DNA of 64,000 nt from Streptomyces sp. B21-083. GTDB taxonomy: Bacteria; Actinomycetota; Actinomycetes; Streptomycetales; Streptomycetaceae. The position numbers and the translations under genes are program-made. Under the pieces are notes generated by a model that was not told the DNA's origin, ran no database searches, and was given only the letters and a program-made list of their open reading frames with translations. Location: assembly GCF_036898825.1 (NCBI RefSeq), contig NZ_JARUND010000001.1:1054001-1118000 (forward strand), written 5' to 3'. How positions within the stretch are numbered: the stretch's first letter is position 1; the number at the start of each line of letters is the position of its first letter. This document shows positions 52,306-63,970 of the stretch, in pieces.

Positions 52306-52344
52306 GGGATCACTCTCGCGTCGACGACGGGTGAGTCAGCAGTC

Positions 52345-52362
52345 AATCGCTTGCAGGCGATT
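52345..52362. promoter_or_regulatory. AATCGC-N6-GCGATT palindrome upstream of the WS/DGAT gene
   Basis: Perfect six-base arms (52345-52350, 52357-52362), 40 bases before the TTG. Size and symmetry fit a TetR- or MarR-type operator; no cognate regulator is encoded next to it. Confidence 0.35.
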
Positions 52363-52472
52363 ACGGTCAAGTACGATCAAGCTACGCTCAGTTAACAACG
52401 TATTACGTCCCGCCGCTGCGGAAGCGACGGGCCGTCAGCGACTCACGGGGTTGTCAGGGGCTGCGGGGGCGG

Positions 52473-54785
52473 CTATTTCAGGGCCGGCGGCGCCGCATCC
52501 GCGCCGATACCCCACCCGGACGGCTCCGGGCCGACCGTGAAGTCGAGCGAGCGGGCACCCCTCAAGATCCCGCTCGTCACATACGTACGGCTGTACGAGG
52601 AACCGTCGACGGCCACCGACTGGACGTACCGTCGGCTGTCCGACGTACCGGGTGCTGTCACCGTGAGGGCGCCGAGGGGGTAGTAGCGGGGGTCGAGGGT
52701 CAGGTCGACCCGGTCGAAGACGGGTGTGGACAGGCCCCAGGTGTCGTAGCCGGGCTGCACCGGGAAGATCCCGATCGCGGACAGGACGTGCCAGGCGGAC
52801 ATGGTGCCCATGTCGTCGTTGCCGGTCATACCGGCCGGGCCGTCCGTGTAGAGGGTCAGCGCGGCGTGCACGACGTCGGTCGTCTTCCAGGGCTGTCCGG
52901 TGGAGAGGTAGGTGTAGGGGGCGGTGAGGTCGACCTCGTTCTGCGGGTTGTACTTGTCCGCGTTGTAGTAGGCGTACGGGCCGTTCACCCACACCTCGCG
53001 GGCCGTTTTGGCCGGGTCCGCCGTCAGCCGGTCGTAGGCGAAGAAGGCGTCGAGCCGCTCGTTGGCCGCCTGTCTGCCGCCGAGCAGGTCCACCAGGCCC
53101 GGCAGGTCCTGCGGGACCAGCCACTGGTACTGCCAGGCCGTGCCCTCGTGGAACCCGTCGCCCTTGGCCGGATCGGGGTCGCCCGCGAAGGCGCCCGAGC
53201 CGTCCCGGGGGCGGAAGAAGCCGGTCGAGGCGTCGAAGACGTGCCGGTAGCTCCGCGCCCGGGCCGCATAGCGGTCGGCGTCGGCGTCGTGGCCCAGCCC
53301 GCGTGCCATCCGGGCCAGCATCGCGTCGGAGAGGGCGTATTCGAGGGTGACGGACGCGCCCCAGTGGTAGTCCGAGTCGCCGGGCTTGGTGCGCGGGCGG
53401 TCCTTGAGACAGGGCGCGAAACCGTTCTCGATGTACTCCCGGTTCGCCTCGCGCCCCAGCATGGGCAGGGCGGCGGGCGCAACGCCGTCGGCGTTCTTCT
53501 TCAGGGCGCGGTAGGCCCGCTCCTCGTGGCCGTGCAGCAGTCCCTGCTGGTAGGCGTGGGTGAGGAACGGGGTGACCGGGTCGCCGGTCATGATGTTCGT
53601 CTCGACCGTGCCGTAGCCCCACTTGGGCAGCCAGCCGCCCTCCTCGTCGATCTTCAGCACCGAGAGCGCCATGTCCCGGGCCTCGCGGGGCGCGAGCAGC
53701 GACAGGAGCTGCGCCTGGGTGCGATAGGTGTCCCACAGGGACCAGTTCTGGTAGTACGTGAAGTCCCGCGCGTGGTGGGTCTTCAGGTCCCAGCCGGTGT
53801 AGCGGCCGTCGGCGTCGCTGCCGGTGTTGGGGGCGAGGAAGCTGCGGTAGAGGGACGAGTAGAAGGTCCGGCGCAGCGTGTCCGAGCCGCCGGTCACGCC
53901 CACTTCGTCGAGGCGCGCCTCCCAGGCGTCCCGGGCCGCCTCCCGCACGTCGTCGAACGGGCGTCCGCCCTCGACGCGCAGGTTGCCCGCCGCGCCCTCC
54001 GCGTCGACGTACGACAGGGCGGTGGTCGCCTCGACGGTGCGGTCCCCGTCCGTCGTGTCGAAGCGGACGTAGGCGCCGTCGCCCCCGGTCCGGGAGCCGT
54101 CGGTGACCGTGGTGCCGTCCCAGGTGCCGTACGCCGTGAAGGGCCGGTCGAAGCGGGTGATCGTGTGGACGGTGTACGGGTTCGTGCCCCGGCAGAAACC
54201 GGAGCCGGTGATCGTCGTACGCACGGTCCGGTCGTCGAGGATCTCGACCCGGTTCGCCACCTTGGTGTGCAGCGACTGGCCCGCGTTGAGCAGCACGTTG
54301 GCCCGCGTGGTCGCCGGGAAGGTGTAGCGCTGGACTCCGGTGCGAGCGGTCGCCGTCAGCTCGGCGTCGATGCCCGACTTCAGGCCGACCTTGTAGTAGC
54401 CGGGGCTCGCGGACTCGCTGTCGTGGGTGAACTCGGCGGCGTAGGTCGCGTAGTCGGTGCTCGTGATGTCGCCGGTGGTGGGCAGGACGGGCAGGTCGCC
54501 GCCGATGCGGCAGCCGACGCCGGAGAGGTGGACGAGGGAGAAGCCCCGGATACGGGTCTGGGAGTAGCGGTAGCCGGTCTTGTGCCCGGTGTCGGGCGAG
54601 AGCTGCACCATCCCGAAGGGCACGGTCGCGCCGGGGAAGGTGTTGCCCTCGTTCTCCGTGCCGATGAAGGGGTTGACGAGGTCGGTGAGCCGCTCGTCAC
54701 GGGCATGGGCGGCCGGGGCGGCGAGCCCACCGGCGAACAGGGCGGCGGCCGTCACCGCTCCCGCGGTGCGCAGCGTCCATCTCAC
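52473..54785 (-). CDS. Exported alpha-1,2-mannosidase-type glycosidase, GH92
   Basis: 770-residue exported enzyme. GTG 54785 after GGAGGTTCTCCCT; signal peptide cleaved near AHA-RDE. The GH92 layout is complete: N-terminal beta-sandwich (VNPFIGTENEGNTFPGATVPFGMVQ, split here as residues about 38-65), HLSGVGCRIGGDLPVLP and then the (alpha/alpha)6 barrel with DWNLWDTYRTQAQL-like (NWSLWDTYRTQAQLLSLL), GNDDMGTMSAWHVLSA and FPVQPG segments. Calcium-dependent exo-mannosidases of this family trim N-glycan mannose. Together with the fucosidase and hexosaminidase 8 kb away it could process complex N-glycans. Confidence 0.9.
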   Translation of the reverse strand: MRWTLRTAGAVTAAALFAGGLAAPAAHARDERLTDLVNPFIGTENEGNTFPGATVPFGMVQLSPDTGHKTGYRYSQTRIRGFSLVHLSGVGCRIGGDLPVLPTTGDITSTDYATYAAEFTHDSESASPGYYKVGLKSGIDAELTATARTGVQRYTFPATTRANVLLNAGQSLHTKVANRVEILDDRTVRTTITGSGFCRGTNPYTVHTITRFDRPFTAYGTWDGTTVTDGSRTGGDGAYVRFDTTDGDRTVEATTALSYVDAEGAAGNLRVEGGRPFDDVREAARDAWEARLDEVGVTGGSDTLRRTFYSSLYRSFLAPNTGSDADGRYTGWDLKTHHARDFTYYQNWSLWDTYRTQAQLLSLLAPREARDMALSVLKIDEEGGWLPKWGYGTVETNIMTGDPVTPFLTHAYQQGLLHGHEERAYRALKKNADGVAPAALPMLGREANREYIENGFAPCLKDRPRTKPGDSDYHWGASVTLEYALSDAMLARMARGLGHDADADRYAARARSYRHVFDASTGFFRPRDGSGAFAGDPDPAKGDGFHEGTAWQYQWLVPQDLPGLVDLLGGRQAANERLDAFFAYDRLTADPAKTAREVWVNGPYAYYNADKYNPQNEVDLTAPYTYLSTGQPWKTTDVVHAALTLYTDGPAGMTGNDDMGTMSAWHVLSAIGIFPVQPGYDTWGLSTPVFDRVDLTLDPRYYPLGALTVTAPGTSDSRRYVQSVAVDGSSYSRTYVTSGILRGARSLDFTVGPEPSGWGIGADAAPPALK

Positions 54786-54963
54786 AGGGAGAACCTCCGA
54801 AGGCTCGGGCCGGATGGCGGGACGGCCCGCTGGAGTCAGCCGGGTCCGTGTCCCGGATCCGTTCCTCGCCGGCCGCCCCGATCCGCGCCGCGTCGCGCAC
54901 GGTCACCTCGGGGCCGTACGGCAACAGCCCGTTCGGCTCACCGCGCCGGACCCCGGACACGCC

Positions 54964-54995
54964 GCCGGCCCCGGTGAGCACGGGCTCACCGGGGC
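54964..54995 (-). terminator. Terminator of glgC
   Basis: CGGCCCCGGTGAG (54964-54976) pairs perfectly with CTCACCGGGGCCG (54983-54995), six-base loop, 30 bases beyond the glgC stop. Confidence 0.75.
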
Positions 54996-55024
54996 CGACG
55001 GCATGGGCATGGGCGTATCCGGGG

Positions 55025-56245
55025 CTATGACACGTGCTGGCCCTTCCCGAGGCCGATCACACCGCCCTTGGAGACGGTGTACAGGTCGGCGTCCCGCTCC
55101 GGGTTGACGCCGATCGTGGCGCCCGGCGGGACCTCGACGTTCTTGTCCAGGACTGCCCCGCGCACGATGGCGCCCCGCCCGATGCGCACGTTGTCGTGCA
55201 GGATCGACCCCTGCACCACAGCGCCCGGATCGACGCGCACGCCGGGCGAGAGAACCGAGCGCGAGACCTGGCCCCGGATCAGGCACCCCGCACTGATGAT
55301 CGACTCGCTGGCGATGCCACCGGCGTTGAAGCGGGCGGGCGACAGCTGGCCCGAGTGGGTGTAGACGGGCCAGTCGCGGTTGTAGAGGTTGAAGGCGGGC
55401 CGTTCGGCGATCAGGTCCATGTGGGCGTCGTAGTACGCGTCGAGCGTGCCCACGTCCCGCCAGTAGCCCTGGTCGCGGGTGGTCTCGCCGGGGACGTGGT
55501 TCCCGCTGAAGTCGTACAGCTGGGCCTCGCCCCGGTCGGTGAGCGAGGGCAGTATCGAACCGCCCATGTCGTGCACGGAGTCACCGTCCTCGGCGTCCCG
55601 CTGCAGGGCCTCTATCAGCGCCTTGGTGGTGAAGATGTAGTTGCCCATCGACGCGAACACGCACCCGGGGTCGTCGGGCAGACCGGGCGGGTCCACGGGC
55701 TTCTCCAGGAAGCCCTGCACACTCTGGCCGTCCGAGCCGGGACTGATCACACCGAAGGACGACGACTCGGCGCGCGGCACCCGTATGCCCGCCACCGTGA
55801 CCCCGGCGCCGCTCTCGATGTGCTGGTTGAGCATCTGGCGCGGGTCCATGCGGTAGACGTGGTCGGCGCCGAACACCGCGACGTAGTCGGGCTGTTCGTC
55901 GTGCACGAGGTTGAGGGACTGAAGGATGGCGTCGGCACTGCCGAGATACCAGCGCGGGCCCAGGCGCTGCTGGGCCGGGACCGGGGTGACGTAGTTTCCG
56001 AGCAGACTGGACATCCGCCAGGTGGTGGTGATGTGCCGGTCCAGCGAGTGCGACTTGTACTGCGTGAGCACGCAGATGCGCATGATGTCACCGTTGACGA
56101 GGTTGGACAGGACGAAGTCGACCAGGCGATACGTTCCGCCGAAGGTCACCGCTGGTTTCGCGCGGTCCGCGGTCAAGGGCATCAGGCGTTTGCCCTCTCC
56201 GCCCGCCAGCACGATCCCGAGCACAGAAGGCCCACCACGACGCAT
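55025..56245 (-). CDS. glgC: Glucose-1-phosphate adenylyltransferase
   Basis: 406-residue enzyme making ADP-glucose from ATP and glucose-1-phosphate, the donor for glycogen-type polymers. The N-terminal nucleotidyltransferase signature is [16 protein letters not shown], with [15 protein letters not shown] and the substrate Asp in [10 protein letters not shown]; the left-handed helix domain follows ([14 protein letters not shown]). [10 protein letters not shown] is used because GAGGGGAGCGGCG precedes it. It is downstream of glgA on the same strand, 53 bases apart. Confidence 0.93.
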   Translation of the reverse strand: MRRGGPSVLGIVLAGGEGKRLMPLTADRAKPAVTFGGTYRLVDFVLSNLVNGDIMRICVLTQYKSHSLDRHITTTWRMSSLLGNYVTPVPAQQRLGPRWYLGSADAILQSLNLVHDEQPDYVAVFGADHVYRMDPRQMLNQHIESGAGVTVAGIRVPRAESSSFGVISPGSDGQSVQGFLEKPVDPPGLPDDPGCVFASMGNYIFTTKALIEALQRDAEDGDSVHDMGGSILPSLTDRGEAQLYDFSGNHVPGETTRDQGYWRDVGTLDAYYDAHMDLIAERPAFNLYNRDWPVYTHSGQLSPARFNAGGIASESIISAGCLIRGQVSRSVLSPGVRVDPGAVVQGSILHDNVRIGRGAIVRGAVLDKNVEVPPGATIGVNPERDADLYTVSKGGVIGLGKGQHVS

Positions 56246-56298
56246 CGCCGCTCCCCTCACCGTGGTTGTGCACGATGCTTGCCCGTACGCCGGTCGGG

Positions 56299-57468
56299 CT
56301 AAGCCTGTTGACCTTGTTTGGTGATCTCCTCATAGAGACTCACCGTCCGCCGGGCCACCGCGTCCCAGCCGAACTCCCCCACCGCGCGCTCCCGTCCGGC
56401 GTCCCCCATGCGCCGCGCGGCCTCCGGATCACCGATCACGGAGTCCAGGGCACGCGCGAGGTCCGCCTCGAAGACTCCCGAGTCGTCGTCCAGGGACACC
56501 AGTACCCCGGTTTTCCCGTCCTCCACCACCTCGGGGATGCCCCCGACCCGCGAGGCCACGACGGGAGTCCCGCAGGCCATCGCCTCCAGGTTGACGATAC
56601 CCAGGGGCTCGTACACCGAAGGGCAGACGAACACGGCGGCGTGCGTGAGGAGCTGGATGACGTCCGGTCGGGGCAGCATCTGCGGGATCCAGAAGACGCC
56701 TTCACGTACGGCGCTCAGCTCCTGGAACAGTTCGCGGAACTCCCGGTCGATCTCCGGGGTGTCGGGGGCGCCCGCGCACAGTACGACCTGGGCCGCCGGG
56801 TCGATGTCCCGTACCGCGCGCAGCAGATGGGGCACGCCCTTCTGGCGGGTGATGCGGCCGACGAACAAAACGTAGGGCCGGTCGGGGTCGACGCCGATCC
56901 GGGTGAGGGCGTCCGTGCCGTGGTCGGGCTGGTAGAGGCTGGTGTCGATGCCGTTGTGCACGACGTGGACCGTGGCCGGATCAAGGGCCGGGTAGCAGGC
57001 GAGGATGTCCTCGCGCATCGCCCCGGACACGGCGATCACGGCGTCGGCCGCCTCGATGGCGGTGCGCTCGGCCCAGCTCGACAGGGCGTATCCGCCGCCG
57101 AGTTGCTCGGCCTTCCAGGGGCGCAGGGGCTCCAGGGAGTGCGCGGTCATCACGTGCGGCACGCCGTACAGAAGCTTGGCGAAGTGGCCGGCGAGATTGG
57201 CGTACCAGGTGTGGGAGTGGACGAGTTCGCGGCCTTCGAGGGCGGCGGCGATGGAGAGGTCCGTGGAGAACGTGCGCAGCGCGTCGTTGCTCCCGTCGAG
57301 CGCCGGCCAGGACCGGTGCCGGATGACGCCGACGCCGCGGCCCTCACCCCAGCAGTGCACCTCCAGGTCGGTGAGGGCGCCCAGCTCCCGGGCGAGGAAT
57401 TCGACATGGACGCCCGCGCCGCCGTATACATCCGGCGGGTATTCCCGGGTCAGCAGGCCCACACGCAC
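56299..57468 (-). CDS. glgA: Glycogen/alpha-glucan synthase, actinobacterial type (GT4)
   Basis: 389-residue GT-B glycosyltransferase: [19 protein letters not shown] (N-terminal glycine-rich loop), [44 protein letters not shown] and the donor-site [22 protein letters not shown] 57468 follows AGGGAGTTTTGG. This actinobacterial family is annotated as glycogen synthase, but its mycobacterial relative (GlgM) makes maltose-1-phosphate from ADP-glucose for GlgE, so the exact acceptor is open. Paired with glgC. Confidence 0.88.
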   Translation of the reverse strand: MRVGLLTREYPPDVYGGAGVHVEFLARELGALTDLEVHCWGEGRGVGVIRHRSWPALDGSNDALRTFSTDLSIAAALEGRELVHSHTWYANLAGHFAKLLYGVPHVMTAHSLEPLRPWKAEQLGGGYALSSWAERTAIEAADAVIAVSGAMREDILACYPALDPATVHVVHNGIDTSLYQPDHGTDALTRIGVDPDRPYVLFVGRITRQKGVPHLLRAVRDIDPAAQVVLCAGAPDTPEIDREFRELFQELSAVREGVFWIPQMLPRPDVIQLLTHAAVFVCPSVYEPLGIVNLEAMACGTPVVASRVGGIPEVVEDGKTGVLVSLDDDSGVFEADLARALDSVIGDPEAARRMGDAGRERAVGEFGWDAVARRTVSLYEEITKQGQQA

Positions 57469-57505
57469 CCAAAACTCCCTGTCTCGGCGGTTGGTTCCCA
57501 CATGG

Positions 57506-58309
57506 TCACCCAGATGCGGCGTCCGGGGAAGACCATGGGGTCCTGGTGAAGCAGCAGTCGCCGCAGATCCCGCCGCCGGGCACCCGGTAGTAGAGGCAGC
57601 AGCTGCGCCGCCGGAAGGCGGTGCCGGTGAGGGTTCCGGTCGGGGCGAGGCGGGGGTGGGTGAACAGTTCGACGGCCAGGGCGCGGGCTCGGGTGCCGGC
57701 GTCCGTGCCCGCCCCGCGCGTTCCGCTCGCCCAGCGGTCGAGTTCGCGGGCCGCGCCGGCGAGTGCCGAGCCCGCGTTGCCCCACAGCAGGCCTTCGGCG
57801 ACGCCGTACCGGGCGTGCAGGGCGGCCGTGAGGGGCTCCAGGTGCCCTCGTACGACGAGATCCGCGACCGTCGTCGCGTCGGCCGCCCGGGGACGTACCG
57901 CCGACAGCCACAGGTCGTCGGGGGCGGACGCGGCGGCGTCCCAGTGGAGCAGACGGGGATCGAGGTCGGGGACGCTGCCGTACAGGACGGCGCAGGCGAG
58001 GGCGACGGACCACAGACGGGCCGCGAGCGCCTGTTGGGCGATCGACGCGGAAACCCGCAGCTCAGAGACATGGAGACGGTCCGTGACCGTCTGAATACGC
58101 AAAGTTATGGAATCCGCGTAAACGTCCTTGCCGCGATGGGCGTACGCCTGCGCGAGTGTCGGCGGCGGGTCGGTGGGGGCTCCGGCCGTGCGTAGTACGA
58201 AGAAGCCGCCGAGCGGCCGGAGCGCCGCGAGATCGGGGTCGAGGTCCACGAAAGGCAGTAGTACCAGGTCGGGCGGGAGCTGTACGCAGCCGCTCCGCCC
58301 CCGCGTCAC
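57506..58309 (-). CDS. FhuF-like [2Fe-2S] protein (ferric-siderophore reductase type)
   Basis: 267-residue protein with C-terminal CC-x10-C-x2-C (SCCLYYRVPGGGICGDC), the unusual cluster motif of FhuF-type ferric-siderophore reductases, plus the middle domain (ARLWSVALACAVLYGSVPDL) shared by that family. It would release iron from siderophores in the cytoplasm. GTG start. It is immediately upstream of glgA on the same strand (37 bases), with no siderophore gene adjacent, so the pairing with glycogen genes is odd. No iron-box-like repeat was evident upstream. Confidence 0.78.
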   Translation of the reverse strand: MTRGRSGCVQLPPDLVLLPFVDLDPDLAALRPLGGFFVLRTAGAPTDPPPTLAQAYAHRGKDVYADSITLRIQTVTDRLHVSELRVSASIAQQALAARLWSVALACAVLYGSVPDLDPRLLHWDAAASAPDDLWLSAVRPRAADATTVADLVVRGHLEPLTAALHARYGVAEGLLWGNAGSALAGAARELDRWASGTRGAGTDAGTRARALAVELFTHPRLAPTGTLTGTAFRRRSCCLYYRVPGGGICGDCCFTRTPWSSPDAASG

Positions 58310-58476
58310 CCACCCTGGGGAGGACGTGCGCGGCGGCGTACTCCATCGGCAGTAGGACCCAATGAATGCTCTGGTACGACGACATGGCGCCCGCGAGGGG
58401 GGATCGTAGTGACCATGGAAGCCGACCGTTCGCCGCGCCGGGCCCCGCGCCCTCGCTGCACGCAGAGGAGTTGCTC

Positions 58477-61110
<2,634 letters not shown>

Positions 61111-62550
61111 ATGAGCAACTCAGCCCAGATCGGCGTCACGGGACTCGCGGTGATGGGCCGCAACCTCGCCCGCAACTTCGCGCGCAACGGCTACACGGTC
61201 GCGCTGCACAACCGGACGGCGGCACGCACGCACGCCCTGGTCGAGGAGTTCGGGACCGAGGGCGACTTCATCGCGGCCGACACCGCCAAGGAGTTCGTGG
61301 CCGCGCTGGAACGGCCGCGCCGGCTGGTCGTCATGGTGAAGGCCGGTGAGCCGACCGACGCGGTGATCCAGGAGTTCGCGCCGCTCCTGGAGCCCGGCGA
61401 CATGATCATCGACGGCGGCAACGCGCACTTCGCGGACACCCGGCGCCGGGAGCGCGACCTGCGCGAGCAGGGCATCCACTTCGTGGGTATGGGCGTCTCC
61501 GGCGGCGAGGAGGGCGCGCTGCTCGGCCCGAGCATCATGCCGGGCGGCCCGGTCGAGTCGTACGACTCCCTCGGACCGATGCTGGAGAAGATCTCCGCGA
61601 AGGCCGAGGACGGCACCCCCTGTGTGTCGCACGTGGGCCCGGACGGCGCCGGTCACTTCGTGAAGATGGTCCACAACGGCATCGAGTACGCCGACATGCA
61701 GCTGATCGGTGAGGCGTACCAGCTGCTGCGCGATGTCGCCGGGTACTCCCCCGCGCAGATCGCCGACATCTTCCGCACCTGGAACACGGGCCGTCTCGAC
61801 TCCTACCTGATCGAGATCACCGCCGAGGTGCTGTCGCACGTCGACGCGGCGACGGGCAAGCCGTTCGTGGACGTGGTGGTGGACCAGGCCGAGCAGAAGG
61901 GCACCGGCCGCTGGACCGTGCAGATCGCCCTCGACCTGGGTGTACCGGTGTCGGGCATCGCCGAGGCGGTGTTCGCCCGCTCGCTGTCCGGGCACGCGGC
62001 GCTGCGCGAGGCCTCGCGCGGGCTGGCCGGCCCGAAGGCGACCCCGCTGAGCGAGTCGGAGGCGGCGGCCTTCGCCGACCGCGTCGAGCAGGCGCTGTAC
62101 GCGTCGAAGATCGTGTCGTACACGCAGGGCTTCCACGAGATCGCGGCGGGCGGCGCCGAGTACGACTGGGACATCGACCTCGGTGCCGTCTCCGCCCTCT
62201 GGCGCGGTGGCTGCATCATCCGGGCGGCCTTCCTGGACCGTATCCGCGCCGCGTACGACGCCCGGGCGGACCTGCCGAGCCTGCTGTCCGACGACACGTT
62301 CGCGCAGGAGATCGGGGCCGCGCAGGACGACTGGCGCGAGGTGCTGGTCGCGGCGACCCGCCAGGGCGTGCCCACGCCGGGCTTCGCGGCGGCCCTCGCG
62401 TACTACGACGCCCTGCGCGCGGAGCGGTTGCCTGCGGCGCTTACGCAGGGGCAGCGGGACTTCTTCGGGGCGCACACCTACCGGCGCACGGACCGCGAGG
62501 GCGCGTTCCACACGCTGTGGGGCGGCGACCGGTCCGAGGTCACGGGCTAG
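61111..62550 (+). CDS. gnd: 6-phosphogluconate dehydrogenase, decarboxylating
   Basis: 479-residue pentose-phosphate enzyme producing ribulose-5-phosphate, CO2 and NADPH. GLAVMGRNLARNFARNGYTV (NADP site) starts the protein after AGGAGTCATCCGC; catalytic Lys and Glu lie in HFVKMVHNGIEYADMQL, and KGTGRWTVQIALDLGVP, CIIRA and YRRTDREG follow. Length fits the long homodimeric type. Direct repeat just upstream. Downstream lies the 112-bp tandem repeat. Confidence 0.95.
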   Translation: MSNSAQIGVTGLAVMGRNLARNFARNGYTVALHNRTAARTHALVEEFGTEGDFIAADTAKEFVAALERPRRLVVMVKAGEPTDAVIQEFAPLLEPGDMIIDGGNAHFADTRRRERDLREQGIHFVGMGVSGGEEGALLGPSIMPGGPVESYDSLGPMLEKISAKAEDGTPCVSHVGPDGAGHFVKMVHNGIEYADMQLIGEAYQLLRDVAGYSPAQIADIFRTWNTGRLDSYLIEITAEVLSHVDAATGKPFVDVVVDQAEQKGTGRWTVQIALDLGVPVSGIAEAVFARSLSGHAALREASRGLAGPKATPLSESEAAAFADRVEQALYASKIVSYTQGFHEIAAGGAEYDWDIDLGAVSALWRGGCIIRAAFLDRIRAAYDARADLPSLLSDDTFAQEIGAAQDDWREVLVAATRQGVPTPGFAAALAYYDALRAERLPAALTQGQRDFFGAHTYRRTDREGAFHTLWGGDRSEVTG

Positions 62551-62916
62551 GTCGCTCCGCGGGTTGGGCGCGTGTTCGACCGCGGGCCGGTGGTGTTGTT
62601 CGCGCAGTTCCCCGCGCCCCTTAAGGGGCGCGTGACGGTGGTCCGAAGTGACGGGCTGGCGGGGCGCTCTGCGCGGTGGGCCGTTGTTTGCCGCGGGTCC
62701 GTGGGGGTTGTTCGCGCAGTTCCCCGCGCCCCTTAAGGGGCGCGTGACGGTGGTCCGAAGTGACGGGCTGGCGGGGCGCTCTACGCGGTGGGCCGTTGTT
62801 TGCCGCGGGTCCGTGGGGGTTGTTCGCGCAGTTCCCCGCGCCCCTTAGGGGGCGCGGGGAAGGTGGGCGGTCGGGTTTTCCGGCCGCCCACCTGGCGTTT
62901 TCGTCCCGGCGTTGGG
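62551..62916. other. Gene-free repeat region after gnd
   Basis: Contains the 112-bp tandem repeat (62602-62860), nothing else. Short ORFs within it are byproducts of the repeat. Confidence 0.7.
62602..62860. repeat. 112-bp tandem repeat: two near-identical copies plus a partial third
   Basis: Unit boundaries taken at the core GCGCAGTTCCCCGCGCCCCT: 62602, 62714 and 62826, spaced exactly 112 bases. Copies 1 and 2 differ at one base (G or A in CTCTGCGCGG/CTCTACGCGG); copy 3 stops after the core and its CCTTAGGGGGCG arm. Each core is followed by its reverse arm (AAGGGGCGCG), so each unit holds a small hairpin. 112 is not a multiple of 3, so this is not coding repetition. Confidence 0.9.
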
Positions 62917-63132
62917 TCAGTACAGGGGTGGGCCCGGTTCGGGGTCGGGGACCGGCTCGGGGCCCGGGGGTTGTGGGATCGGCGACGGGGCCGGGTCCGG
63001 CGGTACGGGAGTCGGCCCCGGGGGCTGGGGTTCCGGGTCGGGGCCCGGCGGGGGACCCGGAGTCGGGTCCGGGTAGGGGCCGGGGGTGGGGCCCGGCGGG
63101 ACAGGGCGGGGATACGGGTCCGGTTGCGTCAC
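62917..63132 (-). CDS. Small Pro-rich protein
   Basis: 71-residue product made almost entirely of Pro, Gly, Asp, Glu, Thr (PDPYPRPVPPGPTPG, PPGPDPEPQPPG). GTG 63132 follows GGAGGACACA, a good ribosome site, which argues that it is a real gene. No signal peptide or hydrophobic segment. Function unknown; low-complexity bias could also mean a spurious frame, so confidence is limited. Confidence 0.5.
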   Translation of the reverse strand: MTQPDPYPRPVPPGPTPGPYPDPTPGPPPGPDPEPQPPGPTPVPPDPAPSPIPQPPGPEPVPDPEPGPPLY

Positions 63133-63246
63133 TGTGTCCTCCAGCCAGTGGGTACGTCGGCTCTGGACTTCTCCCCCGCGTACCCGGCGCACGCGCCCCC
63201 ACTCACTCCGACGCGCTACGCGCCCGCGACCAGGTGGGTCACGCTG

Positions 63247-63906
63247 TCACGGTCGCCCGGCCTCGGCGGCCCGTGCCGCCGCCGCGCCCGCCGCCAGACC
63301 CGGCCTGGGGCTGGACAGCACCGGCACCGTGGTGGTCGTCAGCGGCTGCGCCTGGGTCATGGAGGCCTGGGCGAGGATGATCGCGTCGGCGCTCTCGCCG
63401 GGGATCGAGTCCACCGCGTCGGCCACCGAACGGACGTAGCCCTCCGTGTCGCCCGCCTGGAAGAGGGCCCAGGCGCCGTCGACGAACAGTGTCCGTACGT
63501 CGGCGGGGAGCCCGGCACGACGCGCTTCCTCCTCGACGAGGGCCACCGTGGGCCCGAACGTGCTCTCCGAGGTAGCGACCACGACCACCCTCGGTCCGAT
63601 GGCCACCGCCTCGGCGGCCATCGGACGGTCGACCCGCAGCACCGGCACCCCCACCTCCTCGGCGGCGGCCTCCGCGACACCGCCGATGGACGAGCAGGTA
63701 CAGAGCACGGCGACGGCGCCTCCGGCGACGGCCTGCTCCAGGACGGCCCGGACATCACCGGCCACGGCGTCGGGCCCGTCGGCCCGCGCGCTGGTCAGCA
63801 GATCCTCGTGGACGAAGTGGACGAGTTCCAGGCCCGGGTGGTCCTCGTCGCACAGGGCGTCGAACACCGGGATGTGCAGGGGCGAGGTGTGCAGAAGGGC
63901 GAGCAC
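63247..63906 (-). CDS. Asp/Glu racemase-family protein
   Basis: 219-residue member of the Asp/Glu/hydantoin racemase superfamily. The first catalytic Cys lies in VLCTCSSIGGVAE (canonical place); the second is not obvious: the C-terminal AQASMTQAQPL has no Cys where many racemases have one. It may thus be a decarboxylase or isomerase relative, or use a different residue. GTG start. Possible substrates are amino acids or hydantoins; undetermined. It is followed downstream by the Pro-rich peptide gene on the same strand. Confidence 0.8.
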   Translation of the reverse strand: MLALLHTSPLHIPVFDALCDEDHPGLELVHFVHEDLLTSARADGPDAVAGDVRAVLEQAVAGGAVAVLCTCSSIGGVAEAAAEEVGVPVLRVDRPMAAEAVAIGPRVVVVATSESTFGPTVALVEEEARRAGLPADVRTLFVDGAWALFQAGDTEGYVRSVADAVDSIPGESADAIILAQASMTQAQPLTTTTVPVLSSPRPGLAAGAAAARAAEAGRP

Positions 63907-63935
63907 GGTGCGGAGAGTCCCTATGCCGGTCGACG

Positions 63936-63970
63936 TCGGATCAGATCGGATCAGATCTCATCGGATCAGA
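63936..63970. repeat. Short tandem repeat of TCGGATCAGA
   Basis: Two adjacent copies (63936-63945, 63946-63955), then TCTCA and a third copy (63961-63970) overlapping the stop of the next gene. Confidence 0.7.

Noticed and set aside
62648..62848. Open frames inside the 112-bp repeat
   Set aside because: The unit is not a multiple of 3 and the frames simply restate the repeat.
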